A stretch of DNA of 64,000 nucleotides from Escallonia rubra (Eukaryota; Streptophyta; Magnoliopsida; Escalloniales; Escalloniaceae), in the NCBI GenBank assembly GCA_033065855.1, contig JAVXUO010002322.1, positions 570,501-634,500 on the forward strand. The letters are read 5' to 3'. Within the stretch, counting starts at the first letter, position 1. Each line of letters begins with the position of its first letter. Under the pieces are notes generated by a model. That model searched no databases and was not told the origin of the DNA. It saw only the letters and a program-made list of their open reading frames with translations. The position numbers and the translations under genes were made by a program. Shown here in pieces: positions 35,568 to 48,095 of this stretch.

Positions 35568-35752
35568 GTACGAAAATAGTTACATCTCCTAAGTATAGAG
35601 ATAATTAATAATTGCTATTGACATACTTATTAAGATTTTAGCGATAATTCTTGACCGAATTTTTTAAACGTCACGAAATAAAAATCGTTAAAAATATTTA
35701 ATATTTAATAATTATTAATTATCGTTATACGAAATCGTATCTATCTCCACCC
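35568..35752. mobile_element. Hairpin MITE family member (unit B copy)
   Basis: This is orthologous to the copy at 25658-25846 and carries the same arms (ttgtacgaaaatagttaca and acgaaatcgtatctatctcc). The central part is rearranged by small indels. Confidence 0.6.
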
Positions 35753-36894
35753 AACAACGACGCGAAAACTTTACCTTTCTAAAAATGGGCACTTGTCTCA
35801 CCTGTCTTTCCTTTGTGTAAATCATATCATGATCCCTTGGAAAGAATTATTCTTGTCAAATCAGGATATATTACTGAAAGTATAGCTTTAACTTCACCTT
35901 TTGGTTTTCAGAATCCTCCCCATCTTTGTTTCCTTTTTGCTTTTGCAAAGCCGAAGAATCAAATCGTCAACGTCAAGAACTGTGTACTGGGCTTCATGTT
36001 CCAGGTGTTAAATACTGGATAGCATCATATCCCGCTCCATATATCTCATCTCATTATCAATCATCACTGTACTAAATATTATCTTCGTCCAAATATGGGA
36101 ATATGTCATTAATTTTGGGAAGTTTCTGGAGCCTGCACTCAGCTTCAGAAAGAGAATCAAAGAAACAAAAGAAAGCTAATGAAAAAGAGATTTCGAACTG
36201 GCCCCAAAGTTTACCGGTGCATACCTTTAGGCGCTGATTCCCTTGGTAAGCAAGCTGTGTACCGGTGCGAGTTGACCTTAAGCTCAGATTTCTTTGGTAA
36301 AGAAGTTGTAACAACAAAAGTTAGCAAAGGCCTTCATCTGCGACCTTGAACTAAGTATTGTTATTGTCAATGTTGATGTTGATCGGTAATTGTCTCTTCA
36401 CCGACTTACGATTCTTAGACCGGTAAGAGTTGTTCTAAAAAGTGGGGAAAGGAAGTTCTTCAAACGCAAGCTAGCCACACTGTGCACGGAACGATGCACT
36501 CCAGCTAAAATTTGTAATGATTTATAATTGTACGGTATTATCTTTCTTGGGTGTCTTCGATTCCTTTGCATGTCCTGGTGTGTACTCGTTCTAAATGTAG
36601 ATTGAGCTTCTAAGGCAATTGTGACATAAACCAAAGACGTTAAAGAAAGATCATTGACATGTTAATTTTTTGTTGGATATCGGAGGACCAAAAATGCGCT
36701 AATGGAAGACTACGATTGTGATGGATTGGGCTGAAAGCCAGCCATAAAGCCCAGCAAGTATGCAATTCATAATATTTCAAATCCAGGGCCGGGGTACACG
36801 CCCAATTTGATTATGGAGGCAACAGAGCCCAGCCTACTAAGTTGTGGGATATCTTCTGGACTCAACTTTAAAATTACATCTCATGCTCGTAGGA

Positions 36895-37535
36895 GCCTGC
36901 GTGAGCACCAAACCATATATTCAAACCGATCAAACTGAATCGATCTAATTTGAACCGTGCAAAAATCTTAACGGTTCGGTTTCACATTTCTCAAATTGAC
37001 CTTATTTTGGTTTGATTCACGGTTGGCATTTTTTAAATCAATCACAAACCAAACCGAACCGACTTATGATATGTTAATTATTTTTAGTAACATTAATTGA
37101 TAATTTTCACATACATGGTACTAAACAAATCTAAACAAAAAAAAGTTAAAAGAAAATAAAATAATGGGTGCAGTTATAACACAAAATTTTAGTGACCAGT
37201 ATATATTCTATAATTACTCTTTCTTTTTTATGCATAATTGAATTTTTATTGTAATATATAGACATGAAATAACACTTATGTCTTATGTTAATATGTGCAC
37301 TTATATATCGAATGTGACAAAATTATGGGCAATGTAGAGAAAATATAACTTCAATTTTATTTAGATCTAATAATAGTGTGCAAAGGAACAATGTCTTTAA
37401 ATTGCCGCAACTCGATCCAAACCGATGGTGTTTGGTTCCATTCGGTTCACAATTTTTCAAATCGAGGGATAACTGTTAGGTTTGCGGTTTGACCTTCACC
37501 CAAACCGAACCAAATTGATCCATTACTAAACCCTA
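36895..37535. mobile_element. hAT-like element spanning the end of unit B
   Basis: It begins 'gtgagcaccaaacc' and ends near 'aaaccgaaccaaattgatcc', with repeated AACCGAACC-like motifs near both ends in opposite orientation. Unit A holds only its first 290 bases. No coding frame was found. Assignment to hAT is by composition and motif layout, not by a target-site duplication. Confidence 0.45.
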
Positions 37536-39368
37536 ATAGGGAGGCAAAGGTCAAAATTAGCTACGTCTTTTGGAATAATGATGTTGAACATGGTATCCAA
37601 CCCAAAAGCATGCTTAAGAGTAGGAGAAGCCCACCAGATATAAGAACCAATCTCAAACCCATGTATTGTCGATGTGGGACTTGACACCCGCCCTCACGAG
37701 AAGCGTGGGAATAATAGGTGTTTCTCTTGAATAAGAGGTGGTCTCGTTAGATCGAATGAGACTGCATGTTGAACCTGGTGTCCAACCCAAAAGCATACTC
37801 AAGAGTAGGAGAAGCCCACACCAGATATAAGAACCAATCTCAGTTCTTATGTATTGTCGATCTGAGACTTGACAAATGACATGTGTGACAACCTTTTTAC
37901 ATCGTAAAGGGAAATACTAGTTTACCCTCCTATACATTTTTTACTTTTTTTAATAGCTAAAATTTTTAAAGACAACATTAGATGTGCAGCAACAAACAAA
38001 GGGCACGATTTTTTATTTTTTATTTTTTTGAGGGGGGGGGGGGGTTGGCGTGGGTGATAAATGGTTTAGTGGTCTAAACAACTTTAAAGCGTATTTCCCT
38101 CACATCTTGAGTACCTATCGTGTTAGAGAAACTTTTTATTTTATGTAAGAAAATATGTTATCCAAACGTTTGGCAAAATATAGTTGCTAAGCTAAGAGGC
38201 GCTAAATGAGAATCAGAACTAACTCACACTCCAGTTTTGTATCATTTTCATTCCATTTTTTGTTGCCAAACAACATAGAAAAATATCACTAAAACATAAG
38301 ATACGGAAAAAGTGGTTTTGTAAAGTTTTCAGGTAATTAAAAGTGGTTGCAATTAAGTTTGTAAATAGAGGGCTTGAATTTTCATCAGTTTCCTAGACTA
38401 AAGTTTTTTTTTAAGGATTTTCCAAGCGACTTCTATCAAACAAGATCGTTGAAATAGCCACACACAAAAAAAAAATTAATTAATGCTTTTGATATAGTTG
38501 CAATACTTGACCTCTCTTCCGAATTCCAATATTTGTTATTATGCGATCACAGTACGCAGGTAGATATAAAACCCTTAATCCTCTCGTCGTCGATTGATTC
38601 TGAATTAAGAACGCTTTCACATACTATAAATAGGTACGTACTTTTTCTTTGTCCAGGTCAAACACATTGATTATTTATGTATTTTGTTTGTACTTTGTCC
38701 CCGCAAGTTATCTAGCTTTACCAAGATTGTCTAAGATTACTTCTTTCTTCTGCCTCCAATCTCCATTAATAATTAGCAACTACACCGATGGAAAAATTAT
38801 GTAAGCCAAATAGTTGGAGGGGTTAGATACAAATATTCATGCTTTAAGAGTTTAAGGTGCAAAGTATGTGTATCCTGAACCATGACCATGACCATGACAG
38901 ACACCAAAAAGAAGAATCTCTGAAAGAAGAATCTTGCGGCGCGCTGATCCGCATTTGATGTGCAGAGCTACTAGCTAGGGTTGATGATTGATTGATGCTG
39001 ATGGAGTGAGATGCTCTTGGTGGGTACTACGTGCTACAAGTATAACTAAGAAGTGACAGTTCCCTGAAGAGAAGCAGTGAATGCATTTAGCCGGCCGATT
39101 AAAGCTGAATCTATGAGACTTGATCGGTAAAATCTGGAATTGCATGCAGCACTAATTCAAATATATATACCACACTACAGTACAGTACGAAGAAGACCTA
39201 TTCAAATTCAAAAAGAAGTAACACTCTCGACATTGAACACAAGGACATGTATCTATTTCTCTTCCTCACTTGCTGCTGCTGCTGCCAATTAATCAATGAT
39301 CTAAGCCAGAGAGAGGGAACGAGAAGCTGTGAGTTAAGCTTAGTTATGCCATAGTTCCACCGTTTGTT
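37167..39368. other. Spacer between unit B and the AHP6-type gene
   Basis: This contains the right part of the hAT-like element, a repeated segment of about 105 bp (37582-37686 and 37767-37872, both with 'tccaacccaaaagcat' and 'gtaggagaagccca'), a run of G near 38030-38044, and then unique AT-rich DNA. The part after about 38600 may include the 3' UTR of the AHP6-type gene. No further gene was recognised. Confidence 0.5.
37582..37872. repeat. Two direct copies of a dispersed repeat
   Basis: Units at 37582-37686 and 37767-37872 share 'gttgaacNtggtNtccaacc', 'aagagtaggagaagccca', 'agatataagaaccaatctca' and 'tgtattgtcgat'. A looser relative lies near 45660-45760 ('actcaagaggagttgaaccc', 'gcatataagaaacaatctca'). 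Confidence 0.7.
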
Positions 39369-40560
39369 TCAGTGCTGCATGGGGTACCTAATTCCAGCTG
39401 CCAGTAGTCGCTGTTGCTCTATCTGCATGACAATCGATATTTCCTATTATATTGGTTTCTGTCTCTTTCAAATACAAGTTGTCACCATTTTTCACTGATG
39501 CTTGATTCTGCATCTCGACCTTTTGTCCCCAATGGTGCAATGGCGATGACAAATTTGCCATTTCGAGACAAAAGGTTTGAGAGAAAAGTATCTGTAGAGT
39601 AGTACCATTGAGGTATCCAGTTGTTACTTTTACTTACGTGGAACACTTCGTCGAGTCTGTTCTTGAGATAGCAATATTCATGTTCCAGCACCTCCAAAGC
39701 CCTTAAGCACCTGAATAGCAACCCACAAATGTTGCATTTTAGTCACCACCTTTATTCAGTCTCTCTCCCTCTCTCTCTCTTAAGCTAGCAGAGAAGGCAA
39801 ATGTGTAGTAATAGTTAGCAGCACCTTGTAAGAGACCAACAGTAACTCTTCTTGTTCTTAGTTTGAAAGGAAGAATAAACATGTGAAGGCACGAATGCAG
39901 AGAAAGAAAGTGAAAAAGGAAAGGCAAAAGGTAGGCAAGGAAGAAGGCACGCACGCACCCAGGTCTGCTATTCTGCTCGGAGGCTGCTCGAAAGGCAACG
40001 CACACATTGCTGACCCTTTTGGCACCGATGCTTGAACTGCTTCCGATTAACTGATTTAAATGCACCCCCATTCTCTTGTAATCCGAGAACTCTCTATCCT
40101 GCCTGCAAAAGTTATAAAACTCACACAATTGATTGGAGACTAACAAAACCGATGGAGCTAGCTACATTGGCAAAACTCAAAATCTGATTATGAAACAAAC
40201 TTGTCGTTGGTATTTCTTATAAAATTAAAAAATACGTACAGCAAGTCTCTGAGATTCCTGAGGAGCTTCTCGGACTCGTTGAAGTAGATGTTGACGACCT
40301 CAAAGACAAAGTTTGGGGACGCTTCATCTTGAAGCTGCTGCAGCTGCAAAAACTGCTCATCCAGCACTCCCTACATTTCAGAAAAGGAAAAAAAAAACCC
40401 ACAAACCATTAAAAATTCACCTCTTACAACCATATAAAAGTGTGTGCGTGTAAGTGTGTGTGACAAGTGAGAAGGACAGCGGTTTGTTTACCTGGTGGAA
40501 GAGCAAAGTGAGCAAACGATTCATATCGGCTCGCAACCGATCCTCACCCAACCCAAGCAT
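39369..40560 (-). CDS. AHP6: Pseudo-histidine-containing phosphotransfer protein (AHP6 type)
   Basis: Five minus-strand exons (40560-40492, 40370-40240, 40102-39959, 39710-39638, 39422-39369) give 156 aa; all junctions are GT-AG and in phase. The product runs MLGLGEDRLRADMNRLLTLL, FHQ, GVLDEQFLQLQQLQDEASPN, then REFSDYKRMGVHLNQLIGSS, SSIGAKRVSNVCVAFRAASE and a C-terminus IEQQRLLAAGIRYPMQH. The HPt four-helix fold is complete, but the phospho-accepting His of the HQLKGSS motif is Asn83, which defines AHP6-type inhibitors. In Arabidopsis AHP6 cannot relay phosphate, dampens cytokinin two-component signalling, and patterns protoxylem and phyllotaxis. Acting in cytosol and nucleus, this protein should do the same. 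Its length and Asn position match the Arabidopsis protein as I remember it. Confidence 0.94.
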
Positions 40561-40749
40561 CCACAGAGGTAGACCCGTTTTGGCTGGTCACTAGTTGAAA
40601 CTTCAAACTAAAGGGAAGACAGCGAAGAACTGAAGCGAAAATGGGAATGGGGGATCGGACACTCTGTAGATTTTCTTAGCTTTACTATTAGTGGGATCTG
40701 TGAAGGTTTTTAGTAGGGTTTTAGGGCGGAGGAGCCTTGAGGTCGGGGG

Positions 40750-40762
40750 TCTATTTAAAGGA
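40750..40762 (-). promoter_or_regulatory. Candidate TATA box of the AHP6-type gene
   Basis: On the minus strand the sequence ctttaaataga lies about 190 bases upstream of the start codon at 40560, a plausible TATA position for a 5' UTR of about 160 bases. There is no other evidence. Confidence 0.4.
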
Positions 40763-42783
40763 TGCTGGTGACGGCCTATTGACATGGCAAATTCGAAAAC
40801 TGTGACAAAGCACTCTTTATCACCTAACACGCTCATGTAGCGCGTTTACACACCCTAATTAATACAGGTTTATGCTAATTTAGATTCAAGTAAAATATAT
40901 AATTCGTACGGTAACATGTAGATACAAAGCTTTTGTTAGCGTCTCAGAGGTCGCCTACATCAGGGATCGACAAGCGTTATGGGTAAGGTTGAATGGTAAA
41001 CCGACATTGTAATCTAAGCTCGCTTTGAATTTCATTCTTTTTTTCTCTTTTTGTTGAAACGAAGGGCAAAAAAAAAATCAATTGAGAGGGATCACATTAC
41101 GGAGGAATCTTAAACCGAGAGACGGGCTACTTCGGTCATCCTTCTACCATAAAGCTAAAGGAGCAACAACAGAAAATAACTTTACAACCCGATGTTTGCA
41201 CCGCTAATTAATGAACCGATTGATGATTATTTGTGACTATGTCCTTTCCACATTCAGGTTTTTGAAGGCAATGCCAAGCCCTAGCTAACGGCATCATTAA
41301 TTACTAGTTAACAGTTACTCGGAAAGCTTAAATTCCTAGAAAATGAGCCTAATGTTTTAACGTATAAAACCCACACTCGTGTTGAGAGATCAAATATGTA
41401 TGCAAGCAAGAAAATTGAACTATAATGAGAGTTTTGACATTGTTGTAGTCATAACTTAAGTTATTAGAGAATGAATTAACCGGTGTTATCATGGTTCAAA
41501 CTACGACAATACAATCAAGTATATGGTAAGATGTCATTTAGAGAATTAAAAAGCTAAAACATGAATAAAAGAATAGTTTAGGTATGGCAATAAATTTGAA
41601 CGGAACAATATTATGTAAAAAATCATCTGAAAGCGACAGCTAATGGTTTTAAAATGTTGAGTCTTGTTTGATTTTCAGGTAAAGTTTAGTTAGTTTTATC
41701 ATTATAGGATAAGTAAATGATACGATAAGTAAATGATACATTTACGTTAAACTTATGCATTGTTAGATACACATCATGGTTAATTCATTCTATTAGAGCT
41801 TTAATCGAGAAAAAAAGGGGCACATAAGATTCAATGGAAGTATATTTTCTATTAAAATTTCAAAACTAGTTATAAAAAGATTCTGACAGCAAATATTCAT
41901 TCTTATTCATGTTGTGTTTGTTGCTTTCCACCATCGAATCGAAAAGTTTTAACCCGTCACATATATCTTTTAATAATTAAATATAATAATTATAGAGAAA
42001 GTATGAGGTCATTCTTAGCCGTCTTTTGCCACATGCATCTTCGCCAAGTCGTTACGGCTGCCTTTTAGATGCTTATTAAGTATCCGCAGTTCAGCAATGC
42101 CTAAACTACTATGTAGCATCTATACCAAAAATTCAAGTATTGCATACATCATCAGTCGATCATTTGTAAGAATTACACGTAATAACGAACTTGCAAAATA
42201 GATCTGTTTATCATAAAGAGATTCGTTGTTCCAAACCCTGCTTCACCTTAATTGTTATTTGAACAAGTAAAAATTTGCTCAAGATCTTTGGTCTCTAGCT
42301 GAACCTGGTGAAAAATGAGATCACTTCTTATAAACTCGTTGGGAATGATTCTGATCTAGTTCATGACCTATTAGAAGCAGAGGGCGCTCAAGTGAGATCA
42401 TCACGGAAGATTTTTCAAATTTCCTCTCAAGTTAAACTTCAGTGCTAGTGATTTTCACTAGAATACACATATTCGTGGCCACATCAAAGTCCATGCATTA
42501 AGGGTAACAATTAGCCCAAAACAATAAAAGGAGAAGAAATGGAGTCCACGCTCTCCCGGCTGTAAATGGGGAGGAGATTGTTGTGAGTGACAGGGTGATG
42601 GTGTGTGGACCGGATCGAGGCAAATGTGGGGTATCAACCGGACCAGCCTATACAGACAGACAATAAGACTCATACACAACACCAGCGCAGCTGAAAAAGC
42701 AGTAGCAGAGGTCACTGCACTGGGTTAAGGTGGAGGTTAACCTGCTGTTACCCCTACTCGGTCACCTCCGCCTGCACTGTCTG

Positions 42784-42793
42784 CTTTATAAAT
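42784..42793 (+). promoter_or_regulatory. Orphan TATA box with CT-rich downstream leader
   Basis: The sequence tttataaata is followed by a pyrimidine-rich stretch with 'tcagctctctctgctttctc' (42855-42880) that looks like a plant 5' UTR, but no long reading frame follows. A non-coding transcript or a TE promoter are both possible. Confidence 0.3.
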
Positions 42794-43415
42794 ACAACAG
42801 GTGCGGCGTTATACCCTCCCCCTCCCACCCGACAACTGCCTGCAGCCGGTATTGTCAGCTCTCTCTGCTTTCTCTCTCTCGGTGCTAGCTCTCCTCTTTC
42901 CGTCTGATAAAGTAATGGATTTTTTACAGTCAGGGCCCTCTTGAAGCTTAGGGTTAATGTAGTCACTCCTGTGAGGTATCTGAAATTATACTTCATCCTC
43001 AACGAGATTAATTTAACAAAAGATGCAACACAAATGGGAGAGACTATTAATTTTCATTTCCGCTTTGTCAGTATACTCCTTCGTTAGTTGTTAAAAGAGT
43101 TGGCGTTTACTACTAAAGTATGTTTATAGTGACAAAGACAAAAATAGAATTGACATTTTCAATACAATAGGGTACGCCTAGAACGAGACCTTTTTTGGCC
43201 AAAAATATTTTGCCTTTGTAGTTTGTAACTCTTTTAGGATTTGTTTATAGTTTTTCTCAATGCATTATCCTTCTTCTTCGCATGGCGTACGGTTAATGGG
43301 CACAACACAAGCACCTTTCACTCTCCTTTAATTTTATTTCCGCCGTTACTTTGCAACTATGTTCCTCTTGTGCTAAGCTTCTTTGGAATCAAAATTATCT
43401 CTCACTTTCTTGAAT

Positions 43416-43446
<31 letters not shown>

Positions 43447-46400
43447 AAACTGGATATGGATAGAGTTTTACAATTTCTTGAAGGAAAATTTGGATATGTT
43501 AAAACAACTACAACAATGTCACATTTATTGAATGGGCGAAGTGCAAGAAGATATTGAACTACCCTGACAAAACCGTAGTTCTTTTCAATCTTTTGAAATT
43601 AAACGCAGTAACTCCAAACCTCAGGGAGGTTAAGTGTAATAAACCCTAAAATAAAAGAGGAGAGATTAGAGACCCCCTTCATTTAAATAACTTTCCTGTT
43701 CTTACGTGCTGCCAAACAGCACTCAACTCCCACTTTTCTTTCACTTTTCTCTGACCCTCTTTTCTCCCTGAGAAAATTTGTTTGTTTTTTCAGCATGCTC
43801 TATCGCCACCGCTGCCTTGAAGTTTGGGGAAAAAGGGTTTGAGCGCCCGGTAAACAAGGCCCTGTGACAGGTGTTGTTGACAATTTTATGGCTTGGAGGA
43901 ACACGTGGCGAACTGGGTGGCCTTCTGGTTGATAAATGTATGGGTTAAAGGAGTTTCACCAAAGGCATGATTAGACTTTTCAAAGGTTGGGGATGGGCAT
44001 TGGTCACGGCGAGTGACTGAGGGGTTTCACATTTGCTTCAACTTTATCTTTGATCAAGAAATAAAGTTTTTTTATTAGTTCTTTCTTCCTTCTCTCATTG
44101 TTGCGCTCTGAGTTTAAGCATTTAGCACAATCATGCCTAAAAAAGAATCGAATCGAATTAACTCCCCATAGTTTAAATGTTTTTGCACATAAATTCTGTG
44201 ATTTTTAATGTTAACAGTAATATCTTGATATTTTAAATTTCAAGCAACTAGATTTAAATCAAATTTGTCCTTTAAATGAAATTGACGATCGTCTTTGAGG
44301 TACTCATGCGGCCTTTACACATGGATAAAGATATCCAAACATATATTTTTTAATTTATTTTGTCTCTTTCCGTAACTTATTTTTCATTTAGTTTATTTGT
44401 CAAAATTAAAACTACAAGGTTTTATGTGCAAAAACATTCGTACTATAGGAGGTTAGATGTCATTCAGCCAAACGAATTTGCAAATTTGACGAGCCAAAAA
44501 TTATTGTGCACTAATTGTGATAAAAAAAAACATCCTTTTGAACATTCCTTTAGTTAAAATCCAAAAAATAAAGTAAAATCATTTATTCTTTTGTACCTAT
44601 GATCGGTTCTACAAGCTTGTAATGTTTTCTAGCTAGTATAAAGTTACATTTGCTACAAATACAGTATCGTGTATATTTTTTATTTTTCAATGCAATCTAT
44701 CTTGTATTACATGCTCATTAGTGTGTGTGTGTGTATAAGATTGATAGGGTTTTTTTCCCAAGCCAATAATAATAATAACAAATTACTAGGAGAATATAAT
44801 GCTTTTTTCAGACAATCTTTTTTGAATATAAAGTAAAATAACTTATATTCAAATGTTGTCAACAAATAGCATATATTTTGGTACTTATACCAGAGTACCA
44901 TGCACTTTCTTAGTTGTGAGAATGTTGTTGTTATTTATTGGAAATGAGTTGCTATTGCCAGTGCATGAGTTCAGTTCTTAGCTTTCTCACTCGGTTACCT
45001 TCTGCTATCATATCATATGCCTGGGGGCATTCAAACCGTAAAGCTCTCAATAGTTTAATGAAGTTGATGAGAGAATGAATGCAGAAACGGATAACACAAT
45101 CAGTATTAGAAAAATCAAATATAGCCCCACGCATGGCCTTTGTCCTGTCTTCTGCTTTAAGCCGTACGAAGTGTATGCACCCAACATTGCCCTCTGAGAT
45201 GGGTTTTTCCTTACTTTAGTTCATCTTGCAAGCATGTTCACTAATCTATTCACAAGAACCTCGAGTTACTCGACTAAAAGCATGCTTCTTATGGACGTAA
45301 GCAATATACTAGAAACAAATTAGGACCTGTTGAAACATCTTTTCAGGGGTTTCTGAAATTGGTTAAGATTCATTAGTAATTCATAAACCATGCATTATGA
45401 CTTCTATGTACGATTGTTAATTCACGCGAAGAGTATTACAAATTTACATTGCCGATGTTTTCTTCTTCTTGAATGATTTTTCAACCCTAATTTTTATATA
45501 TATTCGATGTGCGACATCGATATCCGACCTCATTCATATCGTAGCATATGAGATGATTCAAATTAAGGCCCCGAGTCGAGTAAAACAGACTGTAGATCCG
45601 AAAGAAACGGTAAGGTAGTAATCTGAAGACCATTGGACACGAGCAAGATCTAGCTTTAATACTGTATTAAAGCCTGATGTTCGAAACCAGACCTTACTCA
45701 AGAGGAGTTGAACCCCACCGCATATAAGAAACAATCTCAATTATCATATATAATAATTGTAAAACTTTTAGAAACCAAATCGTATTGTTGTATCGATAGT
45801 TAAAAAAAGGAAAAAAAATTGGAGACTCAGCTCAAGAAATCACCGCAACACGTGTACTGCTGCACCATCCGAATTTAGGGCAAATTTAGTCACATAATGC
45901 CCCATCCTATTACTCGTTACCCACAATGGTCGATCATGGAGAATAATTGTTTATGCCCTGAACAATGCGGAATATTCTTTGATTTATACGTTAATAAAAT
46001 CATTAAATATGATATTAAAGCATTTATAACTTTTGCCAAGCTTTAAGTGATTGTGTAATTAATGTAGTTTTCACCTCCCGTATAATAGCAATAGGCCCTT
46101 CTTTTTTGTGTCTAAAATTTGAATAACAGCATAATTAGAAATTTATTAAAATTAGGAGGAATAGAAGAAGCATGCTTTGGATTGACGTATGCAGACCCCG
46201 TAGGGAAATGAACCCCTAACTCGCATTTGTTTAAAGAAGCACTTTTGAAGGCGCTCATACCCTTGTTTTTAAATGGCTTAATTACCCCCTTAAACTTCAT
46301 CATAATCATTCCTTTTGTCCTCCCGTGCTTACACTCTGTAGGTGTTATCCTAAACCTTTCTACCGCATTGTAATTAGTAAACTCTTTTTTGCTTCGAAAT

Positions 46401-46799
46401 TCCAAATGTTTTGTTCCTCCTCCAACAATACTGCTGGTGTTGTTCAGTGTGCAATTAAGTGAAAAGCTATGAGGTCATTAGGTTTAACCCTGGCATTCAT
46501 ATGTAGTAGGCTCGGCCCGTTGCTCGAGATTCCCGGATTGGATAGTCTGTATTATTGATCTAGTAATCAGTAGAGTGGGAAAAGGGTAATTTGGAAGTGG
46601 CATTGAAATTGAGTTGGTGGTACGAGTTGGGGTTAAGCCAGGGCAATTCTGTTGATGGTTTTGGTTTACAATAATTCGAAAGAAGGAAGATAATATTAGT
46701 AATTCGAAATGGTTAAGAAAACATGTTTTTGCCATAATAAGAATAAAGTTTTTCTACCACTAAAATTTTTAAAGTACTCAAATTCGTTACCTTTGTGCA

Positions 46800-46837
46800 A
46801 ATAAAAAGGAGGTCCTTATTGTTGCGTATCACCTTTT

Positions 46838-46868
<31 letters not shown>

Positions 46869-47300
46869 GATGGGAGGGTAAAGGATATTATCGGGTTAGA
46901 TTTATTGTTAACCGAGACCAATTCTTTTGTTCGGGTCATCTTAAGGGTGTATCCCCCATATCGACCTGGAGCATATAGAGAAATATATTTTTTTTTTGAA
47001 TGCTGGTCCTAAGATTCAAACTTAAGAAAACTAGGAAGAAAGCAAACTTCCTTGACCAGCGGACGTATTCTCTTGGTATCACCTCTGGTCTTATTCTTTA
47101 ACATTTTTTTTTGGATTGGAGGGTGGGAGATATTCTCCGGAGCTTTAGTGTTAATAGAGACCGAGTCCCTTGCCCCGGCCATCTTAAGGGTGCATCCCCT
47201 GTATCGGCCTTACTATTTAAAGAAATGCTTTTCCAAATTGCTGGTCCTAAGCCTCGAAGTAAGGAAGTCACCCATCCCTTGGGTATCACCTTCCGTCACA
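46800..47300 (-). repeat. Two copies of a poly-T-headed (retroposon-like) repeat
   Basis: Units at about 46840-47085 and 47104-47295 each have a T run, then 'ggagggt', 'gttaacNgagacc', 'gNcatcttaagggtgNatcc', 'gctggtcctaag' and 'ggtatcacc'. Read on the minus strand they end in poly-A, as SINEs or LINE tails do. The phrase 'gtatcaccttttgttc' before the first unit suggests a third partial copy. The family is not identified. Confidence 0.5.
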
Positions 47301-47944
47301 CTCCACAAACTATACTTGCCCAGAAAGAATTGGGCCAAAGATTAAGCAAGGGATTTTGTTTGTGAAAGATACGGCAAGCCAAGTCCAACTTTAAATTGTA
47401 CTTGTTTTTAGTTTATTATTATTGTAGGCCCCTGTCATCTTTGGGCTGGATATCGAGCAGCTGAGCCTAAATTGGTTCAGGCCATTAACGTGGCCCATCT
47501 GTACTTTTTTGGGCCTCTGACTCCGAAAGCCTTGGTCTTCTCAAGCCCACCACAAAATAGAGGAATTAAAAGAAGAAAAGGATACATTTTGGTTTATGGA
47601 ATTATCCATTTATTTTATGAAATTTCTTTCAGCTCCCATATTGATTTCTTCTATTGGCTGTGCCCCAATTGAATATTTGGGATGGGGTATATTTGCTCTT
47701 TATTCAACAAGAGTACCTTTTAGTATTAGGGGATAAAACCATATACATTCCTTAAAGTCATTCCCCTCAAAGTTGAAACAAAAAAAAAAAAAAAATTTGT
47801 CAGAACTCTGATTTTAGTTCTTGGCCACAAAATTCACTTTTAGTGACCAAAAGCTGCAGAGTCACTAAAGCTTAAATTAGAAAGAAACGTTACCCCTACT
47901 GCTACGTAGGATATGTAATAGAGATAAATTATTGTTGCTACCCT

Positions 47945-48095
47945 GGTTGTCAAAAGATAGCTACAACCTATTGTCGCTGAAAGTATTAGCAAAAATGTTA
48001 TCAATCATATTTAACGATCATTAAAAGTCACTAAAAATATTAAATGACCATTAATTATCACCGTAGAAGGAGCTGTAGCTATCTTCTTATAATCC
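47945..48095. mobile_element. Hairpin MITE, about 150 bp
   Basis: The left end aagatagctacaacctattg pairs with the reverse complement of agctgtagctatcttctta on the right, and the inner 'aaatgttatcaatcatattt' region is partly self-complementary. It is related to the copies at 25658, 35568 and 63010. Confidence 0.6.

Larger units (their letters stand above)
27723..37166. repeat. Segmental tandem duplication, unit B (9.4 kb)
   Basis: This is the second copy of the segment from just after the GH17 stop. The first 60 bases match unit A without visible change; elsewhere there are many substitutions and indels. It contains LOR copy B and one clear unit-B-specific insertion, the hAT element at 29539-30738. 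Because it lacks most of the unit A insertions, it approximates the ancestral layout of the locus. Confidence 0.85.

Noticed and set aside
38870-39060. 'agaatcttg' and 'tgtgcagagctac' as a miR172 or other known miRNA precursor
   Set aside because: The mature miR172 sequence and its star strand are not present, and no long stem is visible.
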